From contig JAAFIF010000047.1 of assembly GCA_013298625.1 (NCBI GenBank), forward strand, positions 1 through 64,000: a DNA stretch of 64,000 bases. The letters run 5' to 3'. Both the position numbers and the translations under genes were made by a program. Of the stretch, positions 50,791-62,990 are shown piece after piece. How positions within the stretch are numbered: position 1 is the stretch's first letter; each line of letters opens with the position of its first letter. The stretch is from Myxococcales bacterium. GTDB taxonomy: Bacteria > Myxococcota_A > Polyangia > Polyangiales > Ga0077539. A model generated the notes under the pieces. It was not told the DNA's origin. It did not search any database and was given only the letters and a program-made list of their open reading frames with translations.

Positions 50791-52116
50791 ATGCGTCGAT
50801 GGAAGGGACTCAAGGCGCTCGTGCACGACGCCGTCGATCACACAACGCGCTTGATCGAAGAGGGGCACGAGTCCGTGGCGCGCACGGCGATGGTGGTGCT
50901 CGACCAGGTCGAGCCGGTGCGAGACGTGGCGCGCAGCGTGAACGACGCGCGGCGGGTGGTGACGAGCGGGGTGCTCGCCAGCGTTCGCGCCGTCAATCGC
51001 GCGGTGCAGCTCGCCTCGGACGCGGGGATCGCGGTCGTCACTGACGCGCTCGCGCTCGACGAGGCTGCGATCGAAGCGCCCATCGCGCTGCGGTCGGACA
51101 CGATGAAGTCCCTCGCGTGGGTCGGCGACGCGGCGCTGGGCGCGCTCAACGGCGTGGTCGGTGACACGCTCGAGGCGCGCGACAACGGGCTGGACCTGGG
51201 CCTCTCGCTGCGCAGCAAGAAGGGCTTCGTGACGGGCGCAGAGGGGCCGGCGCTCTCGGAGCTCGTCGATGGTCCGAGCGATCGAATCGCGGTGTTCGTG
51301 CACGGGCTGTGCACGACCGAGTGGAGCTGGTGCCTCGAGGCCGAGCAGTACCACGGCGCGCCGGACGTCAACTTCGGCGTCCTGCTCGAGCGCGACGAGG
51401 GCTTCACTCCGCTGTTCGTGCGGTACAACTCGGGGAGGCACATCTCGCAGAACGGTCGCGCGCTGGCCGAGCAGCTCGAGGCGGTGCTCGCGCGCTGGCC
51501 TGTCCCCGTGCGCGAAGTGATCCTGGTGGGGCACAGCATGGGCGGGCTCGTCAGCCGAAGCGCCAGTCATTTTGCAGACCGAGAGGCGATGCAGTGGCGC
51601 GCGAAGCTCACGCGTGTGGTGAGCTTGGGATCGCCGCACCACGGCGCGCCGCTCGAGAAGGTGGGCAACGTGCTGACGAGCGCGCTGCTGGCGGTGGACT
51701 GGCCTGCGACGAAGATTCCAGGGCGGCTGTTGCAGGGCCGAAGCGCGGGGATCAAAGACCTGCGCTACGGGTACGTGCTCGACGAGGACTGGTCGGGGCG
51801 CGACCCGGACGCGCTGCTCGAGAACCACCAGGGAGAGCTCGCGCCGCTCGACGGGGTCTCGTACTGCTTTATTTCTGCGACGGTGACGGCGGACCCCGAG
51901 CACCCGGTGGGCAAGATCGTCGGGGACTTGCTCGTGCGCGTCCCGAGCGCAGAGGCCGCGCGGATTCGGCAGCGGGCGTTCGAGATCGAGACGAAGCGCT
52001 TCGGCGGAGTGATGCACCACGAGCTGCAGAATCACCCCGACGTGTACGCGCAGGTTCGAGCGTTTATCGCAGCGGGGGCGGCCAACGCCGCGAATACTGC
52101 GTTGGACAACGGGTGA
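50791..52116 (+). CDS. Alpha/beta hydrolase, lipase-like
   Basis: 441 residues from the ATG at 50791, with GGAGG a few bases before it. The N-terminal 120 residues are helical (IEEGHESVARTAMVVLDQVEPVRDVARSV). The hydrolase domain has FVHGLCTTEWSW (oxyanion), the nucleophile Ser in LVGHSMGGLVSRSA, LGSPHHGAPLEK and a His in the C-terminal region (MHHELQNHP). The SPHHG loop is typical of PGAP1/lipase-class proteins. No signal peptide, so a cytoplasmic or peripheral location is expected. Substrate unknown. Confidence 0.8.
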   Translation: MRRWKGLKALVHDAVDHTTRLIEEGHESVARTAMVVLDQVEPVRDVARSVNDARRVVTSGVLASVRAVNRAVQLASDAGIAVVTDALALDEAAIEAPIALRSDTMKSLAWVGDAALGALNGVVGDTLEARDNGLDLGLSLRSKKGFVTGAEGPALSELVDGPSDRIAVFVHGLCTTEWSWCLEAEQYHGAPDVNFGVLLERDEGFTPLFVRYNSGRHISQNGRALAEQLEAVLARWPVPVREVILVGHSMGGLVSRSASHFADREAMQWRAKLTRVVSLGSPHHGAPLEKVGNVLTSALLAVDWPATKIPGRLLQGRSAGIKDLRYGYVLDEDWSGRDPDALLENHQGELAPLDGVSYCFISATVTADPEHPVGKIVGDLLVRVPSAEAARIRQRAFEIETKRFGGVMHHELQNHPDVYAQVRAFIAAGAANAANTALDNG

Positions 52117-52143
52117 ACAACGAGAGACAACCGTCCGCTTCAT

Positions 52144-54114
52144 ATGACGGACACACCTGAGACTGACGCGACGCCCTCGAGTCCGCAGGGATTCGAGCGC
52201 CTTGGTTTGCGCGCAGAGATCCTCTCGGCACTTGCCACCCTTGGCTACGAAGAGCCCACACCCATTCAACGTGCTGCGATCCCGGTGCTCATGGCCGGCC
52301 GCGACGTGCTCGCGCGCGCCGCGACCGGAACCGGAAAAACCGCGGCATTTTCGCTCCCGCTCTTGCAGCGCCTCGGGCCCTCGAGCCTGACGCCCAACAC
52401 CACGCGCGCCCTGGTGATCGTGCCGACGCGCGAGCTCGCCACGCAGGTCGCCGAGGCGATCCATCGCTACGGAAAGGGCCTCGGCACCCAAGTCCTGCCC
52501 GTGTACGGCGGCGCGGACATCATGCGTCAGCTCCGTCGCCTCGAGCGCGGCGTCGACGTGATCGTGGCCACCCCCGGACGCGCGCTCGACCACTTGCGCC
52601 GCGGATCGCTCAAGTTCGACCGCGTCCAGTGCGTCGTGCTCGACGAGGCCGACGAGATGCTCGACATGGGCTTTGCAGACGAGCTCGACGAGCTGCTCGC
52701 CGCGCTGCCCCCCGAGCGACAGACGGCGCTCTTCTCGGCCACGCTGCCGCCGCGCATCGCCAAGATCGCCAACAGCCACCTGCGCGATCCCGAGCGCATC
52801 AGCGTCGCCGACGAGAAGCCCACGGGAGAGGTCCCGCGCGTTCGTCAGGTCGCCTACGCCGTCCCGCGCTCGCTCAAAGAAGCAGCGCTCGTGCGCGTGC
52901 TCGACGTCGAAGAGCCGCAGAGCGCCCTGGTCTTCTGCCGCACGCGCCTCGAGGTCGACCGCCTCACCGACGCCCTGTGCGCCCGCGGAATGTCCGCCGA
53001 AGGCCTCCACGGCGGCCTCTCGCAAGAGCAGCGCGAGCGCGTCCTGCGCAAGTTTCGCTCGGGCGAAGTCGAGCTCTTGCTCGCCACCGACGTCGCCGCT
53101 CGCGGCCTCGACGTCGAAGGCCTGACCCACGTTTTCAACTACGACCTGCCCCCGGCGCCAGAGCCCTACGTGCACCGCGTCGGTCGCACCGGCCGCGCGG
53201 GACGCGAAGGCGTCGCGATCACCCTCGTCGAGCCCCGCGAGATCGGCTACCTCCGCTCGTTCGAGCGCGCCGTCGGCCAGAAGATCAACATCGAGCAGCT
53301 CCCGTCGCTCGACGACCTTCGCACCAAGCAGCGCCAGCAGACCCGCGCCCTCGTCGAGCAAGCGCTCGCAGGCGAAGAGAGCGCCGCGTTTCGCACGATG
53401 GTCGCCGAGCTGTCGGGCAGCGCCGAAATCGTGGACATCGCCGCGGCGGCCATCGCAGCGCTGCACGCGAGCATTCACCCCGGCGACGAAGAGCAGCGAG
53501 AGATCCCGTCCTTCGTTCCGCCTGCGCCCGGCGCAGACCGCGGCCCGCGCGGAGTCCCGCAGCGCGGCGGCTACAACGATCGCTTCAACGACCGCGGACC
53601 GCGCCCCGATCGCGGCTACGGCCCGCCCCAGGGCGACCGTGGCTACGGTCCCCCCAGCGGTGACCGCGGCCCGGATCGCGGCCCGCCTGCTGGTGATCGC
53701 GGCTACGGTCCGCCCGCGGGCGACCGCGGCTACGGCCCGCCGGCCGGTGACCGGGGCCCGCGCCCCGAGCGCGCCAGCGAGTTCGGCGGCGATTCTCCCC
53801 GCGAACGCGCCCCCCGCGCCCCGCGCGACGTGTCCGAAGACATGGTCAGCTTGTACGTCAGCGTCGGCCACGAAGCCGGCGTTCGCCCGGGCGACCTCGT
53901 CGGAGCCATCGCCAACGAAGCAGGGCTCAGCTCTCGCTCGATTGGCCACATCTCCATCGGCGAACGACACTCGTTCGTCGAGGTCGAGCGCACCCTCGTC
54001 ACGCAAGTGATGGAGGCGCTTCGTCGCACGATCATCCGCGGCCGCAAGGTGAAGGTCGACGTCGATCGTCGCCCGCCCGCGCCCCGCGGCGGTCCTCGCG
54101 GCCCCCGCGGCTGA
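52144..54114 (+). CDS. DEAD-box RNA helicase with DbpA-type RNA-binding domain
   Basis: 656 residues, ATG at 52144. Core motifs: Q-motif region FERLGLRAEILSAL and TPIQRAAIP, Walker A ARAATGTGKTAAF, PTRELATQ, TPGRALDHL, DEADEML, SATLPPR, LVFCRTRLEVDRL, ATDVAARGLDVEGLTHV and HRVGRTGRAGREG. A linker (about 470-560) holds GDRGYGPP-type repeats of about 30-33 bp at the DNA level (53600-53760). The end (about 570-645) is a DbpA/CsdA-type RNA-binding domain with MVSLYVSVGHEAGV and HISIGERHSFVEV. This suits the CsdA/DeaD or DbpA group, acting in ribosome assembly or cold response. The stop meets the opposing stop with no gap (TGATCA). Confidence 0.95.
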   Translation: MTDTPETDATPSSPQGFERLGLRAEILSALATLGYEEPTPIQRAAIPVLMAGRDVLARAATGTGKTAAFSLPLLQRLGPSSLTPNTTRALVIVPTRELATQVAEAIHRYGKGLGTQVLPVYGGADIMRQLRRLERGVDVIVATPGRALDHLRRGSLKFDRVQCVVLDEADEMLDMGFADELDELLAALPPERQTALFSATLPPRIAKIANSHLRDPERISVADEKPTGEVPRVRQVAYAVPRSLKEAALVRVLDVEEPQSALVFCRTRLEVDRLTDALCARGMSAEGLHGGLSQEQRERVLRKFRSGEVELLLATDVAARGLDVEGLTHVFNYDLPPAPEPYVHRVGRTGRAGREGVAITLVEPREIGYLRSFERAVGQKINIEQLPSLDDLRTKQRQQTRALVEQALAGEESAAFRTMVAELSGSAEIVDIAAAAIAALHASIHPGDEEQREIPSFVPPAPGADRGPRGVPQRGGYNDRFNDRGPRPDRGYGPPQGDRGYGPPSGDRGPDRGPPAGDRGYGPPAGDRGYGPPAGDRGPRPERASEFGGDSPRERAPRAPRDVSEDMVSLYVSVGHEAGVRPGDLVGAIANEAGLSSRSIGHISIGERHSFVEVERTLVTQVMEALRRTIIRGRKVKVDVDRRPPAPRGGPRGPRG

Positions 54115-55590
54115 TCAGCGCACGCGCCGCAGCGCCGCGAGGTCGAGCGCGTTCGCGTAGCCCATCAGCGCGTCCGCTCCCGCGGCGCCAGGGCCTTCGA
54201 GCTGAAGGTCTAGCAAGAGCCCGCCCTCGAGGACGCACTGGATTTTTACCTGCGTTCCTTCGACGGTGAGCGCCGCGGGCAGACCGGCGAGCGTCGTCTG
54301 TCGAGAGCCCGCCGCGCGCTGCCGATCGGTCGGCCCCGAGGCGATCGCGCTGCGCGCCATGCGCGCCACGTCGCCTTGCGACAACATCACCCGAAGCGCG
54401 TGCGCGCCCGCTCGGTAATTGCGCATCGCCATCGTCATGCGCATCCCGAACATCGTCGTGCTCGTCCCGTTGCGCGCGTCGCTCGCGGTCGCGTCCCCGA
54501 GCGTGTCGGGCAGATACCGCGCGAGCGCTGCCACCGCTGGAGGCAACGTCGGCGCGGGCTGCGCAGCGCGCGCTGTCGCGGTCTGCGCCGCGGCGATCGC
54601 TGCGTCCGACGGAGGCTCGGCCACTTGCACTTGCACGTGCGTCGTCCCGGCCTCTGCGCGGATCGCCACCAACGCCAGCCGCCGGCTCTGCGCGTTGTCG
54701 AAGAGCACCAGCTGCTCGCTCGAATCTTCGCGTAGCGCGGCGCGCATCCGATAGCCCAAGCCCGCCAGCGCCTGCGCGTTGAACGTCCGCACGTCCGCCA
54801 CCGAGCGCAGCGTCTGATACCGCAGCGAGCCCGTCGCGCGCTCTTCTCGGGTCCCGCCTTCGATCATCGCGACGTCTTCGAGCACCGCGCCACACTCTGC
54901 GGGGCGCACTGGCGTCTGCTCGCCGACGCGCGTCGCGGTGTACTCCCACGCGCGCTCTCCGGTCGCGTCCGTCGCGCGCAGCGCGTACCGAACGACCCAT
55001 CCGCCGTTGACCGCGATCCACACTGTCCCTTGCGCGCGAAGCGTCGGGCTCGCGCTGAGCGCGCGCTGATCGAAGCTGTACTTGCGCGTGGCTTCGCCGC
55101 TGAGCGTCTCGTCTCCCGCTGGCGTCGCGCCGCGCACCGCGGGCAGCAGCCGCGTGGGGCTGGGCAGCGACTCGCCCAGCATGTCCGCGCGCAGCTCGCC
55201 CATGCAGCGCCCCTGGCCGCTGCGGATGTACACCGCGCGACCGTCGCGGACGACCAGCGCGCGCACGGGCTGGCCTGCCTGATCGACGGTCTCGACCTCG
55301 CTGCGATAGCGGGCGCGGTCGACGCGCAAGCGCGTGTGCACCGCGCGCGTGCTCTCGCCCGCGGTCGATCGCGCGGTGATCACCAGGCGCTGCTGCAACG
55401 CGGCGACGGCGCCCATCCCATCCTCGATCGCGCTGGGATTGACCAGGTCGAACGAGCCTGCCCCGCGCGGCGCCGCCGTCGCTCGTCCGCCGGCGCGCGC
55501 CTCGCCTCGCAGCGCGCGGAGCTTCTCGCAGCCCGCGCTGAACAGCGCCGCCGTGACCATGAACGCTTGAATACAAGTGTGTGTTTTCAT
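54115..55590 (-). CDS. Lipoprotein of unknown function
   Basis: 491 residues from the ATG at 55590, which opens a signal peptide with lipobox FSAGC; an in-frame start at 55662 would precede it. The mature part has mainly beta strands in the first half (RLRVDRARYRSEVETVDQAGQ, VWIAVNGGWVVRYALRA, AWEYTATRVGEQT), recalling LolA/LppX-type lipoprotein carriers, and a helical Ala-rich second half. No family match claimed. It follows the secreted protein at 55596 with a 5-bp gap, so they are one operon. Confidence 0.7.
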   Translation of the reverse strand: MKTHTCIQAFMVTAALFSAGCEKLRALRGEARAGGRATAAPRGAGSFDLVNPSAIEDGMGAVAALQQRLVITARSTAGESTRAVHTRLRVDRARYRSEVETVDQAGQPVRALVVRDGRAVYIRSGQGRCMGELRADMLGESLPSPTRLLPAVRGATPAGDETLSGEATRKYSFDQRALSASPTLRAQGTVWIAVNGGWVVRYALRATDATGERAWEYTATRVGEQTPVRPAECGAVLEDVAMIEGGTREERATGSLRYQTLRSVADVRTFNAQALAGLGYRMRAALREDSSEQLVLFDNAQSRRLALVAIRAEAGTTHVQVQVAEPPSDAAIAAAQTATARAAQPAPTLPPAVAALARYLPDTLGDATASDARNGTSTTMFGMRMTMAMRNYRAGAHALRVMLSQGDVARMARSAIASGPTDRQRAAGSRQTTLAGLPAALTVEGTQVKIQCVLEGGLLLDLQLEGPGAAGADALMGYANALDLAALRRVR

Positions 55591-55595
55591 TGTGA

Positions 55596-56612
55596 TCACT
55601 GGAGCGTGAGCGTGACGACGCCCGTCGAAGGTCCGTACGAGAAGCTCATCGAGCCGCCCCAAGGGCCCATCACCAGGTCGCGGAGGCCGAGGCGATTGGC
55701 GTCGCCGCCTTGCGTTCCGGTGTCCAAGGGCATGTCGAGGCGCATGTTGTTGGGGCCGCGACAGTGAAAGACGAACCCGTGCTCGAAGTTGATCGAGCCG
55801 AAGTTGAAGCTGAACTCGACGGCGTCGTCAGCGAGCGTCCCGTTCGTCTGAAAGCTCCCGTGCGCGATCATCGGGTCCATCGTGCACGCGACGGGGCCCG
55901 CCGAGCCGCTCATGTCCGCGCGCACCCAGACCGTCCCGTCGCCCGCGAGCGTGCGCTCGCCTCCTCCCTGCGTGTCGCCGCGCCGCGAACGGTTGAGCGT
56001 CCCGCGCGCGATGAACACCTCTTCGACGCGCACGTGCTGCTGCGCGATGATCGCTCGCCCCAGCGCTTCGACGCGGTAGTCGCAGAGCTGCTGAACGCTG
56101 AAGGACTTCGTCGCCGCGCCGCTGCCGCGCACCGGGCGCACCGTCACGCTCGCCGAGCCCGCTCGCGCCGCGCGAAATCGCACGGTGAACACCTCGCTCG
56201 TGCCGAACAGCTGCGCGCGCGACGGCGTCACCGTCCCGCCCGTCGCCTCGATCGCAAACGTCTCTTGCCCCGGCGCTGGCTCTGCCCTGCGCGACGGCGG
56301 AACAAGCGACGCCAACTCGTCCGGCGCGTTCGTCTGCGTCGCGCTGAAGCGCAAGAGCACCTCGTCGCCGACGCACACGTTGCGCACCATCGTCGGGACA
56401 AAGAGCACTTGAAATTGTGGGTCCGGCTGCGGCTGCGCGTTCTGCGCGTGCGCGACGTTCGCTGCGCGGTGGTTCGACGTGAAGAAAACCGCGGCGAACA
56501 GCGCCGTCGCGGCGACCGACGCCCTGCGCGCGCGCCTCGTGCGCGGCGCAGCCTCGTGGCGGGGAGTGCTCTTGGTTCTCACGGGCCGAGCGAGCAGCAA
56601 CCCGCGGGCCAT
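55596..56612 (-). CDS. Secreted protein of unknown function
   Basis: 338 residues, ATG at 56612. A basic N-region (RPVRTKSTPRHEAAPRTRRARR) precedes a hydrophobic helix (VAATALFAAVFFTS), then HAQNAQ as a likely cleavage area. The mature part has Ig-like or beta-sandwich strands (FQVLFVPTMVRNVCVGDEVLLRF, ETFAIEATGGTVTPS, FTVRFRAARAGSASVTVRPV), with CACTM-like single cysteines. It ends 5 bp before the next gene, so it is the first gene of that unit. The radical SAM gene lies 30 bp upstream in the same direction. Confidence 0.65.
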   Translation of the reverse strand: MARGLLLARPVRTKSTPRHEAAPRTRRARRASVAATALFAAVFFTSNHRAANVAHAQNAQPQPDPQFQVLFVPTMVRNVCVGDEVLLRFSATQTNAPDELASLVPPSRRAEPAPGQETFAIEATGGTVTPSRAQLFGTSEVFTVRFRAARAGSASVTVRPVRGSGAATKSFSVQQLCDYRVEALGRAIIAQQHVRVEEVFIARGTLNRSRRGDTQGGGERTLAGDGTVWVRADMSGSAGPVACTMDPMIAHGSFQTNGTLADDAVEFSFNFGSINFEHGFVFHCRGPNNMRLDMPLDTGTQGGDANRLGLRDLVMGPWGGSMSFSYGPSTGVVTLTLQ

Positions 56613-56641
56613 CGCTCACCGCGCGCTCGCGCCGCGCTCGC

Positions 56642-59527
<2,886 letters not shown>

Positions 59528-59654
59528 GGACAAGCTGCGAACGTGGCAAGCATGCGAGCGAATCGCAAGCGAACACACGCTCGAACGACGACGAGAATTT
59601 CGCTCGGTTCAGTGGCGACGCGCGCTCGATCCGAGCAGACAATCACGACGATCG

Positions 59655-60155
59655 ATGTCCGCTGAACCTGCAGAGCACAGTGCCGAGCCCCAAACGCAGG
59701 CGGACGCGTACGCGCCGCTGTCCGATGATCCGATGGCGGCGCGCGCGGCGAGGTTCGTGCGGGCGCTGGTGGTGGGGGCGTGCGCGACGGGCTCGGACCT
59801 GCTGGTGTTCTCGCTGTGCCTGCGGGTCTTGCACCTGTCGTCTCCCGTGGCGCGCGTCCCGTCGCTGGCCACTGGCGCGCTCGTGCAGTTCATCGGCAAC
59901 CGCGTGTTCACCTTTCGCGCGACGGACGGAAACCTCCGCCGCCACGCCCGGCTCTTCTTCACCTTCGAGCTCGGCGCGTACCTCGCAAACCTGGTGATCT
60001 TTCGCTACCTCGTGCGCTGGATCACCGTGATCCCCGCGGAGGTGGTGACCTTCTTGGGCACGTTCTTGGTCTTCGCGCTCTACAGCTACCCCGTGCGGCG
60101 CATGGTGATCTTTCGCTTGCTTCACGCAGAAGAAGCGCGTCGCCGAGGGCCGTGA
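59655..60155 (+). CDS. GtrA family membrane protein
   Basis: 166 residues from the ATG at 59655 (MSAEPAEH). Four hydrophobic helices with family marks: FVRALVVGACATGSDLLVFSLCL, VPSLATGALVQFIGNRVFTFR (the GNRVFTF motif) , FFTFELGAYLANLVIFRYL, and VVTFLGTFLVFALYSYPVRRMVIFR. GtrA proteins act in transfer of lipid-linked sugars or in cell-surface glycan modification. The gene is divergent from the radical SAM gene (59527) and its stop is 1 bp from the end of the convergent propeller gene. Confidence 0.9.
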   Translation: MSAEPAEHSAEPQTQADAYAPLSDDPMAARAARFVRALVVGACATGSDLLVFSLCLRVLHLSSPVARVPSLATGALVQFIGNRVFTFRATDGNLRRHARLFFTFELGAYLANLVIFRYLVRWITVIPAEVVTFLGTFLVFALYSYPVRRMVIFRLLHAEEARRRGP

Positions 60156-60156
60156 A

Positions 60157-61059
60157 TCACCGCCATCGCACGCGTACGACCACGCTCTGGCTGCGCGTCG
60201 CCGTCCCTCGCACGGGCTTGTACGTCGCGGCGTAGATGAACGCTTCGTCCGCCACCGCGTCGGCGATCTTGTCGCTGAGCGTCGCGAGCAGCCGGGGCTG
60301 CTGCCCGACGGTCTTGCCGTAGATTCTTCCGTCGAACGACGCCCACGCGATCGCGCCGTCTCTGCTGCGGTAGAAGCCGCGAACGTCGAAGGTCTCGACG
60401 ACTTGCTCCGGCGGCCCTCCCGAGATCGGCGCACGCCACAGGCCGTCGCGCTTGCTCTCTGCGACCCCTGCGGTCACGCCGGCGAACCACAGCTCGTCCC
60501 CGAGGATCTGCACGCGCTTGCAGTGGTGATAGCCCGTCGCGACGGGCTCTGCGCGCTCGCCCCAGCGCGCGAAGAACACGCCGCCGTCTCGACGTTCGCT
60601 CGCGTTTGCTGCGATGGCCACGCCGCGCTCGTCCGCGTCCATCGCGATCACGCTGCCCGTGCGCTCGCTCACGATCATGGGCGCAGCGCCGTCGAGCCTC
60701 GCGCAGATCGTGTGCGCGTCCCCGGCGCCGTAGTGCCACGCGAGCCATCGCCCCCAGCGCGCGACCGAAGCCACCCCACGCGCGCCGCTGACGAGCACCT
60801 CGCGTCGGCCGCTCTCGATCGAGTGGCGGACGACTCGCTCGTTCCACGGTTGGCAGAGCAAGAGGTCCGCCCCGTCGAGCGCCGCGCGAAACGAGTCGTC
60901 TTCGGTCCCCGGCACCTCGCGCCCGCGCAGCGAGTCGACGTCGATGCAGAGCGCGCCGTTGGGATTGGCGTGCAGCACGTACAGCGACGATCCCGCGAGC
61001 AGCAGCGAGTGGGCCGCGCGCGCTCGCGCGGCGAGCAGCGGTTCGACTGCGTATGCCAT
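60157..61059 (-). CDS. TolB/propeller-like protein of unknown function
   Basis: 300 residues from the ATG at 61059 (MAYAVEPLLAARAR); the frame continues upstream past another possible start. Repeated short strands and aromatic-Asp turns: SLLLAGSSLYVLHANPNG, VASVARWGRWLAWHYGAG, SVIAMDADERGVAIAANASE, GVFFARWGERAEPVATG, KRVQILGDELWFAGV, RDGAIAWASFDGRIYG. This is a six-bladed propeller pattern. No signal peptide at this start. Divergent from the CoA-binding protein. Function unknown. Confidence 0.6.
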   Translation of the reverse strand: MAYAVEPLLAARARAAHSLLLAGSSLYVLHANPNGALCIDVDSLRGREVPGTEDDSFRAALDGADLLLCQPWNERVVRHSIESGRREVLVSGARGVASVARWGRWLAWHYGAGDAHTICARLDGAAPMIVSERTGSVIAMDADERGVAIAANASERRDGGVFFARWGERAEPVATGYHHCKRVQILGDELWFAGVTAGVAESKRDGLWRAPISGGPPEQVVETFDVRGFYRSRDGAIAWASFDGRIYGKTVGQQPRLLATLSDKIADAVADEAFIYAATYKPVRGTATRSQSVVVRVRWR

Positions 61060-61111
61060 CGCGGTGCAGGATAGCGCCTCGACGTTTGATGCAATCACCA
61101 TGAAGGCACCC

Positions 61112-61540
61112 ATGAGCACACACATCATCGACACGGACGAAGGCATCTCGCGCGTGCTCGCGTACACCCGACGCGTCGCGGTCCTCGGAATCAAGCCCGA
61201 GACCCACGCCGATCAGCCCGCGCACTACGTCGCGGCCTACGCCAAGAGCCGAGGGCTCACGGTGATCCCCGTGCCCGTGTACTACCCCGACGTGCGAGAG
61301 ATCCTCGGCGAGCCCGTCGTGCGCGACCTCGCCGCGATCGAAGGCCCGGTCGACATGGTCGACGTCTTTCGTCGCAGCGAAGACGTCCCGATGCACCTCG
61401 AAGCGCTGCTCGCGCTGCGGCCGCGCTGCGTGTGGATGCAGAGCGGAATCTCCAACGCCCCCGTCGCCAACACCCTCGCTGCAGCGGGCATCGACGTCGT
61501 GCAAGACCGCTGCTTGCTCGTCGAGCTTCGCCGGCGCTGA
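61112..61540 (+). CDS. CoA-binding domain protein (YccU-like)
   Basis: 142 residues from the ATG at 61112, which is preceded by AAGG five bases away; ATG at 61100 is possible. The whole protein is one Rossmann-like CoA-binding domain: RRVAVLGIKPETHADQPAHYVAAY, LTVIPVPVYYPDVREILGEPV, PVDMVDVFRRSEDVPMHL, CVWMQSGISNAPVA and DVVQDRCLLVE. These match the YccU/CoA_binding_2 family, which binds CoA or a related nucleotide; its physiological role is unclear. Divergent from the propeller gene. Confidence 0.92.
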   Translation: MSTHIIDTDEGISRVLAYTRRVAVLGIKPETHADQPAHYVAAYAKSRGLTVIPVPVYYPDVREILGEPVVRDLAAIEGPVDMVDVFRRSEDVPMHLEALLALRPRCVWMQSGISNAPVANTLAAAGIDVVQDRCLLVELRRR

Positions 61541-61541
61541 G

Positions 61542-62026
61542 TCACCGCCGCGACGGGGGAGCGTCGCTTTGCCCATGTGCGGTGGCGGTTCGACTCGAAC
61601 GCGACCTGGATTTTCTGCGCAGCGCGCCTCTGGCGCTCGTCGCGGGCGCAGCCGCACCGAGCGGCTCGCTCCAGACGTCGTGCGCCGTGGTGCCGAACTC
61701 GAGCCCTTCTTCCAGCTGCTCGCCCCACTTCGGATCTGCGAGGGTCACCCTCATCGTGTCGTTGTGGCAGCGCCGCCCAGCGGAGCGGACGCCACTTCGG
61801 CTCCTCGTTGACGTAGAGCGCTCCGCCAGACTGCTTCTCGATTTCGATCGACCGTCGGCTGCGCTCTCCGTCTCCGAGGTTGTTGCGGCGCTCGAGCAGC
61901 ACGCACGCTTCGATGAAGCGAGCGACGTTCTCGCGCGTCCAGTCCTCGTTCACGAACCTCGGCGATCGACGCGCTGAGCTTCGGCTGCTCGCCGGTCACC
62001 ATGCGCTGAGCGAGCGCTCTCTTCAT
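61542..62026 (-). pseudogene. Twice-frameshifted protein remnant
   Basis: Three reading frames on the minus strand join into one plausible protein. 62026 to about 61955 gives MKRALAQRMVTGEQPKLSAS and AEV; a shift then gives VNEDWTRENVARFIEACVLL, ERRNNLGDG and NEEPKWRPLRWAALPQ to about 61755; a second shift gives RCHNDTMRVTLADPKWGEQL and EEGLEFGTTAHDVWSEPL towards 61680. The end is Ser/Arg-rich noise. Each part reads as protein-like and the joins fall in the open frames, so a decayed gene or sequencing indels is likely. Family unknown. The rest of 61541-62109 holds no other gene. Confidence 0.5.
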
Positions 62027-62109
62027 CGAAGACAGCGTCGACGCTGAATGAGAGTGGAGGGGGACGCGCTGCGCTGGGGGAGGGCGCAGCCCCGTGTTTT
62101 ATGTGGGCG

Positions 62110-62844
62110 CTACCGTCGCTTGATGGCGTCGTGTAGCACTTCGAGCACGAGTCTCTCGGTGTCCTTGTGCTCGCATTTCTGACGCAGCCGCGAGAGCTGT
62201 GTTCGCACCGTCTCGTGGCTCACTCCAAGCCGCTCGCCCACACACTTGAGCGGAACTCCCTCTGCTCGCAGCCGGACGATCGCCCGTTGCTGCGGGCTCC
62301 ATTGATAGCGAGCGCCCATCCGCTCGACCGCCCGCTGCACAGCGCTCGCTTCGCGCAGCCAGCCCAGCGCCCGCGCGACCGCCGCTGGTGCTGCTACCAC
62401 GACGGCCGCGCGCTGGCTGTACGCGAGCGCTCCGAGCGCTTCGGTCCACCGTTCGCTCACGATGCACAGGCTCGAGGTGTTGCTCGGCGCTTCGCTCGCC
62501 AGGATCGCAGCCAGCACGCCGATCTGCGATTCGCTCGCCGCCCAGCAGTCGATCACGACCGTGAGGACTTCGTCCGGTGACGAACTTCTATTTTTCTCTC
62601 TTTGAATGATCTCGCGCAAACGAGACTCGGTGAGTTGCCAAAGCGTCCGAGTGATCTCGACTGCGTCATCGTCGTCGAAGATCGCCTCGGATGCTGAATC
62701 GAACGGTGAAATTCCCTGGCAAAGCCAGCGGCGTTGTTCTCGGTACACGATCGACGCACCCAAGGAGCCACACGTGATCCGCGTCGTTGCGCAGGCGAGC
62801 ACCGGGATTCCTGCGTTCGGTTTCGAATCGCCGCTGTCCCCCAC
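62110..62844 (-). CDS. LuxR-like HTH regulator
   Basis: 244 residues from a GTG at 62844 (no ATG fits near it). The first 170 residues form an alpha/beta region (EVLTVVIDCWAASESQIGVLAA, NTSSLCIVSERWTEALGALAY, VVVAAPAAVARALGWL) without a recognised family. The C-terminal 60 are an HTH of LuxR/sigma-4 type: WSPQQRAIVRLRAEGVPLK, CVGERLGVSHETVRTQLSRL and a terminal helix. No receiver motif (Asp pocket) is evident. Local base composition is poorer in GC around 62550-62650 than in neighbours, so it may be a recent arrival. It is divergent from the VWA lipoprotein. Confidence 0.7.
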   Translation of the reverse strand: MGDSGDSKPNAGIPVLACATTRITCGSLGASIVYREQRRWLCQGISPFDSASEAIFDDDDAVEITRTLWQLTESRLREIIQREKNRSSSPDEVLTVVIDCWAASESQIGVLAAILASEAPSNTSSLCIVSERWTEALGALAYSQRAAVVVAAPAAVARALGWLREASAVQRAVERMGARYQWSPQQRAIVRLRAEGVPLKCVGERLGVSHETVRTQLSRLRQKCEHKDTERLVLEVLHDAIKRR

Positions 62845-62990
62845 GGTGGGTGACAGACAGCGATCCGCTCGCGAGGCAGGCTATCGGGGAGGACGGACCG
62901 TTGTTTCCTGTTGATGCTACCAAGATCGTGAAGTCACGAGCGAATCCCTCGGGCGGCGCGACGCTGGGTCGCATACGATCGGGACGCCAA

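Noticed and set aside
53600..53760. Stand-alone tandem repeat element in the helicase gene
   Set aside because: The repeats keep the reading frame and encode the GDRGYGPP linker, so they are explained by the protein.
50329..54006. 1225-residue open frame on the minus strand opposite the helicase and lipase
   Set aside because: It lacks any domain, is antisense to genes with strong family motifs, and only its last 130 residues make a protein-like gene, kept as 50329-50721. GC-rich DNA readily gives such long antisense frames.
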